A DNA stretch of 12,182 nucleotides from an uncultured bacterium (GCA_905215595.1 CAJMQZ010000060.1:1-12182), one strand, 5' to 3'; positions 1-7,632 are shown, numbered from the stretch's first letter. Numbers and translations are program-made. The notes: generated from the sequence alone by a model not told the origin.

Positions 1-1003
1 AGCTGGTGCGGTACTTCAACCGGCCGATCAGCTTGATCAGGTCGGGGTGCAGGCCGTGGATGCCCAGCTCCATCACTGCGCGCTCGCCCTCGCGCTTCAT
101 CTGCAGTTCCAGATCGTGGCGGCACTTTTCCACCGTCTCCTCGATGCGGGCGGGGTGGATACGGCCATCGCCGATCAGGCGCTCCAGCGTCATGCGGGCC
201 ACCTCGCGGCGGGTCTGGTCGAAGGAGGACAGAGTAATGGCCTCCGGGGTATCGTCGATGATCAGATCCACGCCGGTAGCGGTCTCCAGTGCGCGGATGT
301 TGCGGCCCTCGCGGCCGATGATGCGGCCCTTCATTTCATCGCTGGGCAGCGGCACCACGCTGACGGTAGTCTCGCTGCAATGGTCGGCAGCGCAGCGGCT
401 GACGGCCTGTCCGATGAGGTTGCGGGCGATGTTATCGCAGTTTTCCTTCAGGTCGGTCTCGTAGGCGGCAACGCGCACGGCCTTTTCGTGGGTCAGCTCC
501 TCGTCCACCTTGTGCAGCAGCACTTCGCGGGCGTCCTCCTGGCTCAGACCGGCCAGCGTTTCCAGACGCTCCATCTCCTTGGCGCGCAGAGCGTCGATCT
601 CGGCCAGACGCTCCTCGGCCTCAGCGGCGCGCTTTTTCAGCTCCTCTTCCTTCTTTTCCAGTACCTCGGTCTTGCGGTCGAGGGCGGTTTCCTTCTGGTC
701 GATGCGGTTCTCCTGACGGCTGATCTCCGCACGGCGCTGCTTGATCTCCTTGTCGGCCTCTGCCTTCTGGGCATCGACCTCGGCTTTCAGACGGAAAGCC
801 TCGTCCTTTGCTTCCAGAACCGCTTCCTTGCGCTTCTGGTCGGCGGTCTTGATCGCCTCGTTCACCAGCCGGGTAGCCTCGGCCTCGGCGCTGCCGATCT
901 GCGCCTCGGCGGTCTTTTTACGGTTGTTGTAACCAATAAAATAGCCCGCAGCCACGCCGACAGCAGCAACGATCAAGGCCACGATCACTCCGATCGCGGT
1001 CAT
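1..1003 (-). CDS. rny: Ribonuclease Y, N-terminal 334 residues (cut by window start)
   Basis: Membrane-anchored endoribonuclease that starts turnover of many mRNAs in Firmicutes. I translated it directly from the minus strand. The start is the ATG at 1001-1003, preceded by AAAGGAGA (1013-1020) at good spacing. Residues 2-24 form one hydrophobic helix (MTAIGVIVALIVAAVGV...), followed by a long charged coiled coil (about 30-190) rich in E, K, R and A. The KH domain carries the family signature GRIIGREGRNIR at about 225-236, and further on come DDTPEA and DGRIHPARIEE. The visible part ends in LKYRTS, at the entrance of the HD catalytic domain. The family is about 520 residues long, so the HD domain and the C-terminus lie outside the window. 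It has its own promoter (1274-1302) and a long leader. Identity is secure from the KH signature and the domain order. Confidence 0.97.
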   Translation of the reverse strand, partial: MTAIGVIVALIVAAVGVAAGYFIGYNNRKKTAEAQIGSAEAEATRLVNEAIKTADQKRKEAVLEAKDEAFRLKAEVDAQKAEADKEIKQRRAEISRQENRIDQKETALDRKTEVLEKKEEELKKRAAEAEERLAEIDALRAKEMERLETLAGLSQEDAREVLLHKVDEELTHEKAVRVAAYETDLKENCDNIARNLIGQAVSRCAADHCSETTVSVVPLPSDEMKGRIIGREGRNIRALETATGVDLIIDDTPEAITLSSFDQTRREVARMTLERLIGDGRIHPARIEETVEKCRHDLELQMKREGERAVMELGIHGLHPDLIKLIGRLKYRTS

Positions 1004-1267
1004 TGCGTTCACTCTCCTTTGTTTCAATTCAATGCAAAATTAAAAGCAGGAGACGCTGCGCAGCAGGACACGGGCAATGATATAGAAAGAGCTTTCAATG
1101 CAAAAAGTGACACCAAAACCATACGCACCACCCAAAACCGGCGGCACGGGCAAAAGCATACGGCTTTTCTCTTTACGGTTCCATTTTATATCAAACAGGC
1201 ACACTTTGCCTGAAACGGGTACAGGGTCACACTGAAACCTGCGTACAGCGTCTTTGATTCCATACTA
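1004..1267 (-). promoter_or_regulatory. Long 5' leader of rny
   Basis: Between the predicted transcription start and the ATG there are about 260 nt without a convincing gene. Visible inside are a small hairpin (CAGGC...GCCTG around 1195-1211), a 10-bp palindrome GCTGCGCAGC (1055-1064), two copies of a 12-bp word (1028-1039 and 1094-1105) and an open frame of 39 codons (1159-1040) without a clear ribosome binding site. I recognise no known riboswitch or T-box. A leader of this length would allow post-transcriptional control of rny, but nothing in the sequence shows the mechanism. Confidence 0.45.
1028..1105. repeat. Pair of 12-bp direct repeats in the rny leader
   Basis: TTCAATGCAAAA occurs at 1028-1039 and again at 1094-1105 on the plus strand, 66 bp apart. 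Both copies lie in the transcribed leader of rny, where they read TTTTGCATTGAA. They are exact and same-oriented. The function is unknown; they may be a protein or RNA binding site or a relic of a local duplication. Confidence 0.5.
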
Positions 1268-1273
1268 CTAAAT

Positions 1274-1302
1274 ATAGTACGAAACATTTGCCCGCTTGTC
1301 AA
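1274..1302 (-). promoter_or_regulatory. Sigma-70-type promoter of rny
   Basis: Reading the minus strand, TTGACA (1297-1302) is followed by a 17-bp spacer and TACTAT (1274-1279). This is a consensus -35, ideal spacing and a near-consensus -10. Transcription should begin near 1267, about 260 nt before the rny ATG. A short inverted repeat (TACTA 1263-1267 / TAGTA 1275-1279) overlaps the -10 and start region and might be an operator, but it is too short to be convincing. A weaker alternative -10 (TATAAA, 1185-1190) lies inside the leader and has no good -35. Confidence 0.8.
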
Positions 1303-1373
1303 GAGGAAAACCCTGCCCACAGAACATTTTGTGCAGAAAAACAAAAATTGAAGTGGGACTTCCTCAGGGAAGT

Positions 1374-1585
1374 GAACCCTCTCAGGCGCTCCCGCGCCAG
1401 ATTCCCCCTTTTGTCACCTACGGTGACATCTTCCCCCGGATCGGGGGAAGTCTTTCCTCTCAGGGGGAGCCAAGGTCTAAGGCTCGTTGCTAAAGTATTA
1501 GGCATAACGAGAAAGCTTCCGGCAGTACCGAAAAGCTCCCCCTTCGGGGGAGCTGGCACGCCGTCAGGCGTGACTGAGAGGGTTC
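1374..1585. repeat. Hairpin-rich intergenic element with terminal inverted repeats (MITE/REP-like)
   Basis: A 212-bp non-coding unit bounded by a perfect 12-bp inverted repeat, GAACCCTCTCAG (1374-1385) and CTGAGAGGGTTC (1574-1585). Inside each end comes a small hairpin: GGCGC/GCGCC (1385-1398) on the left and CACGCC/GGCGTG (1557-1572) on the right. A second matching arm follows, GCCAGATTCCCCC (1396-1408) opposite GGGGGAGCTGGC (1546-1557). The interior holds three strong stem-loops: TGTCACC-TAC-GGTGACA (1412-1428), CTTCCCCC/GGGGGAAG (1430-1450) and GCTCCCCC-TTC-GGGGGAGC (1535-1553). CTCTCAGGGGGAGCCAAGG (1457-1475) looks like an internal copy of the end sequence. A further hairpin, ACTTCC/GGAAGT (1358-1373), abuts the left end. 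There is no transposase gene and no clear target-site duplication. I recall similar CTCTCAG...GGGGGAGCCAAGG units between genes in Faecalibacterium-like genomes, so a multi-copy element is likely. Confidence 0.7.
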
Positions 1586-1593
1586 TCCCCCCC

Positions 1594-1638
1594 AAACCAA
1601 AAGGGCTGCCCCGGAGAACGGAGCAGCCCTTCTGGTTT
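1594..1638 (-). terminator. Intrinsic terminator after the GH3-gtrA operon
   Basis: A 16-bp inverted repeat pairs 1594-1609 with 1623-1638 (core AAGGGCTGC / GCAGCCCTT) around a 13-nt loop. In minus-strand RNA every position pairs, with one G-U wobble. In plus-strand RNA the same position is an A-C mismatch, which favours the minus direction. The tail on the minus strand is TTTTGGTTT. It sits 35 bp beyond the stop codon of the GtrA-like gene. Confidence 0.8.
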
Positions 1639-1672
1639 ATGATGAAAAGAAGAAAATGAAGAAGATGGCTTA

Positions 1673-2227
1673 TTATTTGGCGGCTTTTTCGCCCTCCGGG
1701 AAGATGATCTTATTCACAAAGAAGAAGATGACCATGGAGATGCCGCCGTTGAGCACGGTGGTGCCGATGTTGTAGATGAAGTCCGGTACCAGCAGACCTG
1801 CCACTGCCACCCAGATGCAGTTGATGGAGTTGACGATGCAGGTGATGATGCAGAAGGCCAGCACATACCAGCCGATCTGTTTTGCCAGATTGCCCTTGCT
1901 GCGGAACACAAAGTTGCGCTGGATGGGGAAGTTGATGCACTCACCGATGACCATGGCGATCATGTAGGCGCAGAAGTAGGGCAGACCGCCGTGGGCGGCA
2001 TCGTAGCCGAGGATGTTCCACTTGAAGGTCTCGCCGAACAGGGTGATATCAATGCCCGGCCAGCCGAAATCCACCACCGGCAGGCTTGCAAAGGCCTTGG
2101 GCAGGAATTGCAGCAGCAGATACTTGAACACCGTGATGAGGTTGGACACGATGACGAACAAGCCGCCCTCGCGCACCCACTTGGCAGCGGCGGGGTGCTT
2201 TGCCGCAAAGTTATTCCAGAAATTCAT
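1673..2227 (-). CDS. GtrA-like membrane protein
   Basis: A 184-residue integral membrane protein with four hydrophobic helices (about 22-42, 83-103, 118-143 and 156-175). It carries the GtrA-family pattern NFPIQRNFVFRSKGN (99-113) in the loop after helix 2 and ends in FFVNKIIFPEG. GtrA-like proteins are thought to act in membrane steps of surface polysaccharide or lipid-linked sugar metabolism; the substrate cannot be read from the sequence. Between helices 1 and 2 is an insert of about 40 residues rich in aromatics and glycine (50-82), longer than I expect for small GtrA proteins. The ATG lies 13 nt after the stop of the upstream GH3 gene, and its Shine-Dalgarno AAGGAAGC abuts that stop, so the two are probably translationally coupled. 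A terminator follows. The family call is fairly firm; the role is inferred. Confidence 0.82.
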   Translation of the reverse strand: MNFWNNFAAKHPAAAKWVREGGLFVIVSNLITVFKYLLLQFLPKAFASLPVVDFGWPGIDITLFGETFKWNILGYDAAHGGLPYFCAYMIAMVIGECINFPIQRNFVFRSKGNLAKQIGWYVLAFCIITCIVNSINCIWVAVAGLLVPDFIYNIGTTVLNGGISMVIFFFVNKIIFPEGEKAAK

Positions 2228-2240
2228 AGCCTGCTTCCTT

Positions 2241-4658
2241 TCAGCTGTTTTTCAAGCGCTCTTCCATGCGGCTGTTCAGCACGAGGTTCTTCACGGCCTC
2301 CACGATCACCCGCACAAGGCCGATGATCCAGAAGCCCTGCAGCTCCATCACGATGCCGTCCACCATGCCCATGCTGATAGCGCCGTTGGTCATTTTGGCC
2401 AGCGCCCGCAGGGGCATATTGTACTGGAACAGGATGTTCAGGTCGGGCTTGCCCTTTTTGATGCTGCGGCGCAGCAGGGTGCCCAGTACGGCAGCCGCCA
2501 GCCAGCCGATGGGGCTGCGTCCGTGCCCCATCTCGCCCAGCGCCATGTTGCGGTCGATGTGTACCTTGTTCTCCGGGATGGGACGGCCCAGCAGCGCCTC
2601 AAACTCCGCGTCCGGCACGTTCTGCACCTGCGCGGTGCGGTAATGCTCCAGATTTTTGCCCGCATAGGGGTCGGGTGCGCCGGTGCCCGCCACCGTGACA
2701 GCGGCAGTCAAGCGGATATCGGCGCTGGAAGCGCCCACCAGCAGCTGATAGCTGCCGCCCTCCACCTCCCAGCGGTCGGTCTTGACGTTCCAGTAGCGGA
2801 ACGCCTTGTCGTCCAGCGGGATGGTGACGGTCTTGCTCTCTCCGGCTTCCAGCTGCACCTTGGTAAAGCCCTTCAGCTCCTTGACGGGGCGGAAAACTTT
2901 TGCATCCGGCTTTGCCACATAGAGCTGCACCACCTCGGCACCGGCACAGCTGCCGGTGTTGGTGACAGTCAGGGTCACGCCCTTTTCGTCTGCTTTCAGG
3001 TCACTGTACGCAAAGCTGGTGTAGCTCAGGCCGTAACCGAAGGGGAAAGCGGTGGGCACACCGGCAGTGTCGTAGTAGCGGTAGCCCACATACAGACCCT
3101 CGCGGTACTCCACAGTGGGGCCGTCGCCGCCGAAATGCGCCTTTGCGGGGGTGTCGGCGTAGCTGCGCGCCCAAGTCTCCGCCAGCTTGCCGCAGGGGTT
3201 CTGTGCGCCGGTGAGCACCTCGACCAGTGCGCCCGCACCGGCCTGACCGCCCAAGCAGCCGTAGACCAGCGCCTTGCAGTCCTTGACCCAATCGCTTTCC
3301 AGCGAGGAGCCTGCACTCAGCAGCACCACCACGTTGGGGTTTGCCGCTGCCACAGCGGACAGCAGTTCCAGCTGGTTTTCTGCCAGCTTCATGTCGGCGC
3401 GGTCGATGCCCTCGCTCTCCTTGATTTCATCCAGACCCATGCACAGCAGCACCACATTGGCGTTCTTTGCCAGCAGCACCGCCTCGGCCTTCAGCGCCTC
3501 GTCGGGCTTGCCCTGCCGGTCAAAGCCCTTGGCGTAGCCGACGCTGTTCAGGCCGCTTTCGGCAAGGCAGTCCAGAAAGGAATCCACCTTGATGGAGTTG
3601 ACGGCGCTGGAGCCTGCACCCTGATAACGAGGGGTCTCGGCAAAGTCGCCGATGACCGCCACCTTTTCCCCCTTTGCAAGGGGCAGCAGGCTGTTTTCGT
3701 TCTTCAGCAGCACGATGCTCTGGGTAGCCGCCCGGCGTGCCAGCGCGTGGTGGGCGTCGGCATCGAACTTGCCGGGTGCGGCGTCCACCGCCGCCTTGGT
3801 GGTGAACACCAGCTCCAGCAGCTCCTCCAGCCGGGCGTCTACATCTGCTTCGGTGATCTTGCCGGTCTGCACTGCTTTCATCAGCTCCCGGACGGCGTCC
3901 CCGCCGGGGGCAGGCATTTCCAGCGTAGAGCCGTTCTTTACGCCGAGGGCGTGGTCGTTGCTGCCGCCCCAGTCGGTGACCACTGCGCCGTCAAAGCCCC
4001 AGTCCCTGCGCAGGATGTCCGTGAGCAGGTGGGCGTTCTCGTTGGCGTAGGTGCCGTTGACAAGGTTATAGGCGGACATGATGGTCTTGGGCTGCGCCTC
4101 CTTGACCACCATCTCGAAGCCGGTCAGGTAAATTTCCCGCAGGGTGCGCTCGTCCACGATGGAATCCGAGGCCATGCGGCGCAGCTCCTGACTGTTCACG
4201 GCAAAGTGCTTGGGGCAGGCGGCAATGCCGTTTTTCTGGATGCCGCGGACGTAAGCCGCCGCCATCTTACCGGCAAGGTAGGGGTCCTCCGAGAAATACT
4301 CGAAGTTCCGCCCGCACAGGGGGCTGCGCTTGATGTTCAGGCCGGGGCCAAGCAGCACCGACACACCCTGTGCCGCTGCTTCTTCGCCCATGGCTGCGCC
4401 CACAGCCTCGCCCAGTGCCGGGTCCCAGCTGTTGGCCACGGTGGCCGAGGTGGGGAAGCAGGTGGCGGGCACACTGGGGTTCAGGCCCAGATGGTCGGCC
4501 GCGCCCGCCTGCTTGCGCACGCCGTTGGGGCCGTCCGACAGGGTAATGGCCGGGATGCCCTTGCCCGGCAGCGCCCGGGTGGTGAACACCGTGCCGCCGC
4601 TCAGCAGGGCGCATTTTTGTTCCAGACTCAGGCTGTTGATGATATCTGTATGTTTCAT
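2241..4658 (-). CDS. Cytoplasmic GH3 beta-glycosidase (beta-glucosidase type)
   Basis: An 805-residue family 3 glycoside hydrolase that retains configuration and removes terminal beta-linked sugars; beta-glucoside is the likeliest substrate but is not proven. Domains in order: TIM barrel (about 1-260) with SDGPNGVR (41-48), CGRNFEYFSEDPYLAG (115-130) and PKHFAVNSQE (149-158); nucleophile Asp229 in VVTDWGG; alpha/beta sandwich (about 310-545) with probable acid/base Glu416 in ESEGIDR and the typical FPFGYGLSYTSF (538-549); FnIII-like domain (about 560-650). Residues 660-805 are a C-terminal extension with LLGRPIPE and hydrophobic helices around 716-729 and 760-795, a type I recall from gut Clostridia GH3 proteins. 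There is no signal peptide, so it acts in the cytoplasm on imported glycosides. The start has AGAGGA (4666-4671) 7 nt upstream. It precedes and is coupled to the GtrA-like gene. An intrinsic terminator lies just before its ribosome binding site, and no separate promoter is obvious. Confidence 0.93.
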   Translation of the reverse strand: MKHTDIINSLSLEQKCALLSGGTVFTTRALPGKGIPAITLSDGPNGVRKQAGAADHLGLNPSVPATCFPTSATVANSWDPALGEAVGAAMGEEAAAQGVSVLLGPGLNIKRSPLCGRNFEYFSEDPYLAGKMAAAYVRGIQKNGIAACPKHFAVNSQELRRMASDSIVDERTLREIYLTGFEMVVKEAQPKTIMSAYNLVNGTYANENAHLLTDILRRDWGFDGAVVTDWGGSNDHALGVKNGSTLEMPAPGGDAVRELMKAVQTGKITEADVDARLEELLELVFTTKAAVDAAPGKFDADAHHALARRAATQSIVLLKNENSLLPLAKGEKVAVIGDFAETPRYQGAGSSAVNSIKVDSFLDCLAESGLNSVGYAKGFDRQGKPDEALKAEAVLLAKNANVVLLCMGLDEIKESEGIDRADMKLAENQLELLSAVAAANPNVVVLLSAGSSLESDWVKDCKALVYGCLGGQAGAGALVEVLTGAQNPCGKLAETWARSYADTPAKAHFGGDGPTVEYREGLYVGYRYYDTAGVPTAFPFGYGLSYTSFAYSDLKADEKGVTLTVTNTGSCAGAEVVQLYVAKPDAKVFRPVKELKGFTKVQLEAGESKTVTIPLDDKAFRYWNVKTDRWEVEGGSYQLLVGASSADIRLTAAVTVAGTGAPDPYAGKNLEHYRTAQVQNVPDAEFEALLGRPIPENKVHIDRNMALGEMGHGRSPIGWLAAAVLGTLLRRSIKKGKPDLNILFQYNMPLRALAKMTNGAISMGMVDGIVMELQGFWIIGLVRVIVEAVKNLVLNSRMEERLKNS

Positions 4659-4685
4659 GGCATTTTCCTCTTTGCCTTTTCAAAT

Positions 4686-4729
4686 CCAGAAAAGGCCCGC
4701 TGTTTTTACGCAGCGGGCCTTTTATCTGG
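4686..4729 (-). terminator. Intrinsic terminator between the two GH3 genes
   Basis: AAAAGGCCCGCTG (4690-4702) pairs perfectly with CAGCGGGCCTTTT (4711-4723) over 13 bp with an 8-nt loop. Outer CCAG/CTGG arms (4686-4689, 4726-4729) extend the stem past a small bulge. On the minus strand the stem ends in CCTTTTCTGGATTT. It lies 45 bp after the membrane GH3 stop and only about 30 bp before the next ATG. It should end, or partly end, transcripts of the upstream gene. The A/T-flanked stem is nearly symmetric, so it could work in either direction. Confidence 0.8.
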
Positions 4730-4773
4730 TTTCAGTTCAGGTGCTGCATCCGTTCAGAGCGTCTTGCCTAGAA

Positions 4774-7632
4774 TCAGGCGTTGACTTCCTCTTCCTTGCG
4801 CTTTGCATAGCCCTTTTTGACCACCAGAACTTCCAGTGCGATCAGAGCAGCTGCCAGCACAACGTCCACACCGATCATCACCTTTTCCCAACCGGGCATA
4901 CCGGGGTTCAGGTTCTCGGGGTAGTAAGCACGGGAGTTTACCACAGTGTACAGGATGTTCTTGCAGGCCTGACGTGCGGACACCAGAGCGGTAGCACTGG
5001 TGGTATCGGTCAGGTGGTTGGTCTCGGTGTCGTAGTTGACCAGGCAGAAGTCGCCGCCGTTGCGGATCAGACGGTCAGAATCCTGATAGCCGTACACACC
5101 GTAGTAGTCGGTCAGCACCATGCCCACGAAGCCCCACTCACCGCGCAGGACCTTGTTCAGCAGTACATCGCAGTTACCGGCGTAGGTGTTGCCGATGTAG
5201 TTGAAGGAGGACATGACGGCATGGCAGTCAGCTGCCTTGACGCACTGCTCGAAGGGCTTGAGGTAGATCTCGCGGATGGCCTGCTCGCTGGACCAGGTGC
5301 AGAGCATGCCGCAGCGGTTGGTCTCCTGATCGTTCAGAGCAAAGTGCTTCATGAAGGCGTAGACGCCCTGCTCCTGAGAGCCCATGATAGCATTGGCAGC
5401 CATTGCGCCGGACAGCACGCCGTCCTCGGAGTAGTACTCGAAGTTACGGCCTGCGAAAGCGGAGCGGTGGATGTTCATAGCCGGTGCGTACCAGCCGGAA
5501 ACGTCCATGTCGTCCGCCATCTTGCCGATGGAGGTGCCGAAGTCATGTGCCAGATCGGTGTTCCAAGTCGCTGCGATCATCACAGCGGAGGGGAAGCCGA
5601 TGGAGCCCTGCTTGGTGAAGTTGTTGTTGATGGAGGCGGGGCCGTCGCAGTCGATGGCCTGCACCTTGCCAATAGAGGAAACGGCCACGGACTGGTAGCC
5701 GCCCAGAGCGATCAGGCTGTCCATATCAGCAACGGTCAGCTGATCGAGGAAGGCATCCCACTGGGCGTCGTTGTAATCCACGCCCACCATGTCCTTCAGC
5801 TTCAGGCCGTTCTTGGCACCGGTGGTGGGAGCCACATCGTCGGCGTTGTTGAAGTCCTCGGGGTTCCAGTTGGAGTTGTTGTAGAAGGTAGCCTTAGCCT
5901 CTGCCGGCAGTTCAAAGTCTGCGGGAGCAGCGGTAGCCTCGGCGTAGTTTGCAAAGCCGTCGGCGCGGGACAGGTAGGTCACATTGCCCTCGGCAAAGTC
6001 GAACTTGTTGTCGGCGACCTCCACATCGCTCTCACGCTTGTTGGAAGCGTCGTAGACGATGTCGGAAGCCACATTGTAGACCTTGGAGTCCAGAACGGTG
6101 TGGGAGTCGGCGTTGATGCTGATGACGTAATCGCCCTTTTCCAGCACATAGCAGCCCTTGCCGTAGGTATCGTAGGAGGCCATATCCTCGGCCTTGAAGG
6201 TAACGGTGACGTTCTCGGAAGCGCCGGGAGCCAGCTCAGAGGTCTTTGCAAAGCCGATCAGGTTTGCAGAAGCCTTCTCAATGCCGCCGTTGGTGTACGG
6301 AGGATTATAGTAGACCTCCACGACCTCCTTGCCGGAGGCAGAACCGGTGTTGGTGACGGTGACATCCACGGTGATGGTGCCGTCAGCCTCGGTGACGCTG
6401 TTCAGGCTCTGGGTGAAGGTGGTGTAGCTCAGGCCGCGGCCGAAGGGGTACACCACAGTCTTGTCGTAGTCGATCAGGCCCTCTGCGGCAGCAGTCTCGT
6501 AGAACTTGTAGCCCACATAGATGCCCTCAACATAGTTGACAAAGGCGGGAACGACCTCTGTACCAAAGGAATTGGCCTTGAACTCGTCCATGTTGGTGTA
6601 GTTGAAGTTGCCAAAGTTGTTTGCAGTGGGGGTCTGGGTCAGGTCGTACACAAAGGTATCGATGGTACGGCCGGAGGGGTTGACATCACCGCACAGAATG
6701 GAACCCAGAGCATTGAAGCCGCTCTGACCGGTGCCTGCGCACCAGACAACGCTCTTGATCTGGCTGTAATCCTTGACCCAGCCCAGTTCCATGGCGTTGG
6801 CGCCGTTGTAGACCACAACGACCTTATCAAAGTTCTTGCAGACCAGATCGATCATGTCTTTCTCGGTCTTGGACAGCTGCAGGTAGTGGTCGCCGGGCTC
6901 AAAGTCGTTGTAGCTGTGGCCAGCGTCGTAGGTGACCTGAGACACATCGGTGGGCAGGTCAGCGCCCTCGCCGCCCACGCGGGTGATGACTACCATGGCG
7001 GTATCAGAGAAAGCCTTGGCGTTGTTCATCATCTCGTCGGTGTACTGTGCAGCCTCCGGCTCCGGCAGAGTCCAGTCCTGAGAGAACATGCCCACCACCG
7101 GGCGGTCTGCACGGTAGGAAGTGTAGAAGTCGCTCAGCTCGGTGTTCAGCTCAAAGCCGGCATTCTTCAGACCCTCCAGCAGGGTGACGGTGGGATAAGC
7201 ATCGGACAGTGCACCGGAACCGGTGCCGCCGTAGCAGGGGTTGGTGGAAGCCCAGCCAAAGACGTTCAGCTTGCTGTTCTTTGCCATGGGCAGGGTGCCG
7301 TCGTTATCCAGCAGGACGATGCCCTCATCGGCAATGTCCTCGCACAGCTGGGTAGCGGATGCCACGTTCTCCTCGCTGACCTTGCCGCCGCCGGTGGCAA
7401 GGGTGACCATGGAGTACATGGGGCCGGTCAGGATCAGGTTCACGGTGATAGCCAGCGCCAGCACCATGCCCAGACCCGCCTGCCAGCGGATCAGATACTT
7501 TTTGGACTTGCTCTGCTTACGGCAGGCGATCATGACTGCGATCAGCAGAACTGCTACGACACCAAAGCCGATCAACTGCGATTTGATCGAGTTGAGAACC
7601 TTGATGACGTCATCCATATTGATGGACAACAT
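4774..7632 (-). CDS. Membrane-anchored GH3 glycosidase with swapped domain order
   Basis: A 952-residue family 3 glycoside hydrolase in which the usual C-terminal half comes first. Order: TM1 (about 20-37), basic loop (RKQSKSKKYLIR, 38-49), TM2 (52-69); alpha/beta sandwich (about 90-400) with probable acid/base Glu222 in GGEGADLP, NPSGRT (318-323) and VYPFGRGLSYTTF (394-406); FnIII-like domain (about 415-515); linker; TIM barrel (about 610-900) with DCDGP (661-665), AGRNFEYYSEDG (727-738), MKHFALNDQE (761-770) and nucleophile Asp842 in VLTDYYG; TM3 (about 917-938) and basic tail KKGYAKRKEEE. The positive-inside rule puts the TM1-TM2 loop and the tail in the cytoplasm and the enzyme outside the membrane. 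Inverted GH3 order is known from ruminal beta-glucosidases (Ruminococcus albus, Butyrivibrio fibrisolvens). The start has AAGGAGGAG at good spacing; a second Met at residue 6 is an alternative. Substrate unknown. A terminator follows the gene. Confidence 0.93.
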   Translation of the reverse strand: MLSINMDDVIKVLNSIKSQLIGFGVVAVLLIAVMIACRKQSKSKKYLIRWQAGLGMVLALAITVNLILTGPMYSMVTLATGGGKVSEENVASATQLCEDIADEGIVLLDNDGTLPMAKNSKLNVFGWASTNPCYGGTGSGALSDAYPTVTLLEGLKNAGFELNTELSDFYTSYRADRPVVGMFSQDWTLPEPEAAQYTDEMMNNAKAFSDTAMVVITRVGGEGADLPTDVSQVTYDAGHSYNDFEPGDHYLQLSKTEKDMIDLVCKNFDKVVVVYNGANAMELGWVKDYSQIKSVVWCAGTGQSGFNALGSILCGDVNPSGRTIDTFVYDLTQTPTANNFGNFNYTNMDEFKANSFGTEVVPAFVNYVEGIYVGYKFYETAAAEGLIDYDKTVVYPFGRGLSYTTFTQSLNSVTEADGTITVDVTVTNTGSASGKEVVEVYYNPPYTNGGIEKASANLIGFAKTSELAPGASENVTVTFKAEDMASYDTYGKGCYVLEKGDYVISINADSHTVLDSKVYNVASDIVYDASNKRESDVEVADNKFDFAEGNVTYLSRADGFANYAEATAAPADFELPAEAKATFYNNSNWNPEDFNNADDVAPTTGAKNGLKLKDMVGVDYNDAQWDAFLDQLTVADMDSLIALGGYQSVAVSSIGKVQAIDCDGPASINNNFTKQGSIGFPSAVMIAATWNTDLAHDFGTSIGKMADDMDVSGWYAPAMNIHRSAFAGRNFEYYSEDGVLSGAMAANAIMGSQEQGVYAFMKHFALNDQETNRCGMLCTWSSEQAIREIYLKPFEQCVKAADCHAVMSSFNYIGNTYAGNCDVLLNKVLRGEWGFVGMVLTDYYGVYGYQDSDRLIRNGGDFCLVNYDTETNHLTDTTSATALVSARQACKNILYTVVNSRAYYPENLNPGMPGWEKVMIGVDVVLAAALIALEVLVVKKGYAKRKEEEVNA

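Noticed and set aside
1040..1159. 39-codon minus-strand frame in the rny leader
   Set aside because: No clear Shine-Dalgarno and no recognisable sequence; kept only as an observation within the leader.
47..1213. Plus-strand open frame of 388 codons opposite rny
   Set aside because: Antisense to a clear RNase Y; the leucine/glutamine-rich run is the complement of the coiled-coil codons.
1374..1585. CRISPR array or tRNA/rRNA gene in the hairpin-rich gap
   Set aside because: The repeats are inverted stem-loops of unequal sequence and spacing, not direct repeats with spacers, and no tRNA cloverleaf or rRNA sequence is visible here or elsewhere in the window.
1288..1659. Plus-strand open frame of 123 codons (and a minus one of 98) in the rny/gtrA gap
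   Set aside because: They run through the hairpin repeat and the terminator, have no ribosome binding site and encode low-complexity P/R/G-rich sequence.
2013..4784. Plus-strand open frame of 923 codons opposite the cytoplasmic GH3 gene
   Set aside because: Mirror frame of a real gene; composition and lack of motifs argue against coding. It also runs across a terminator and a gene boundary.
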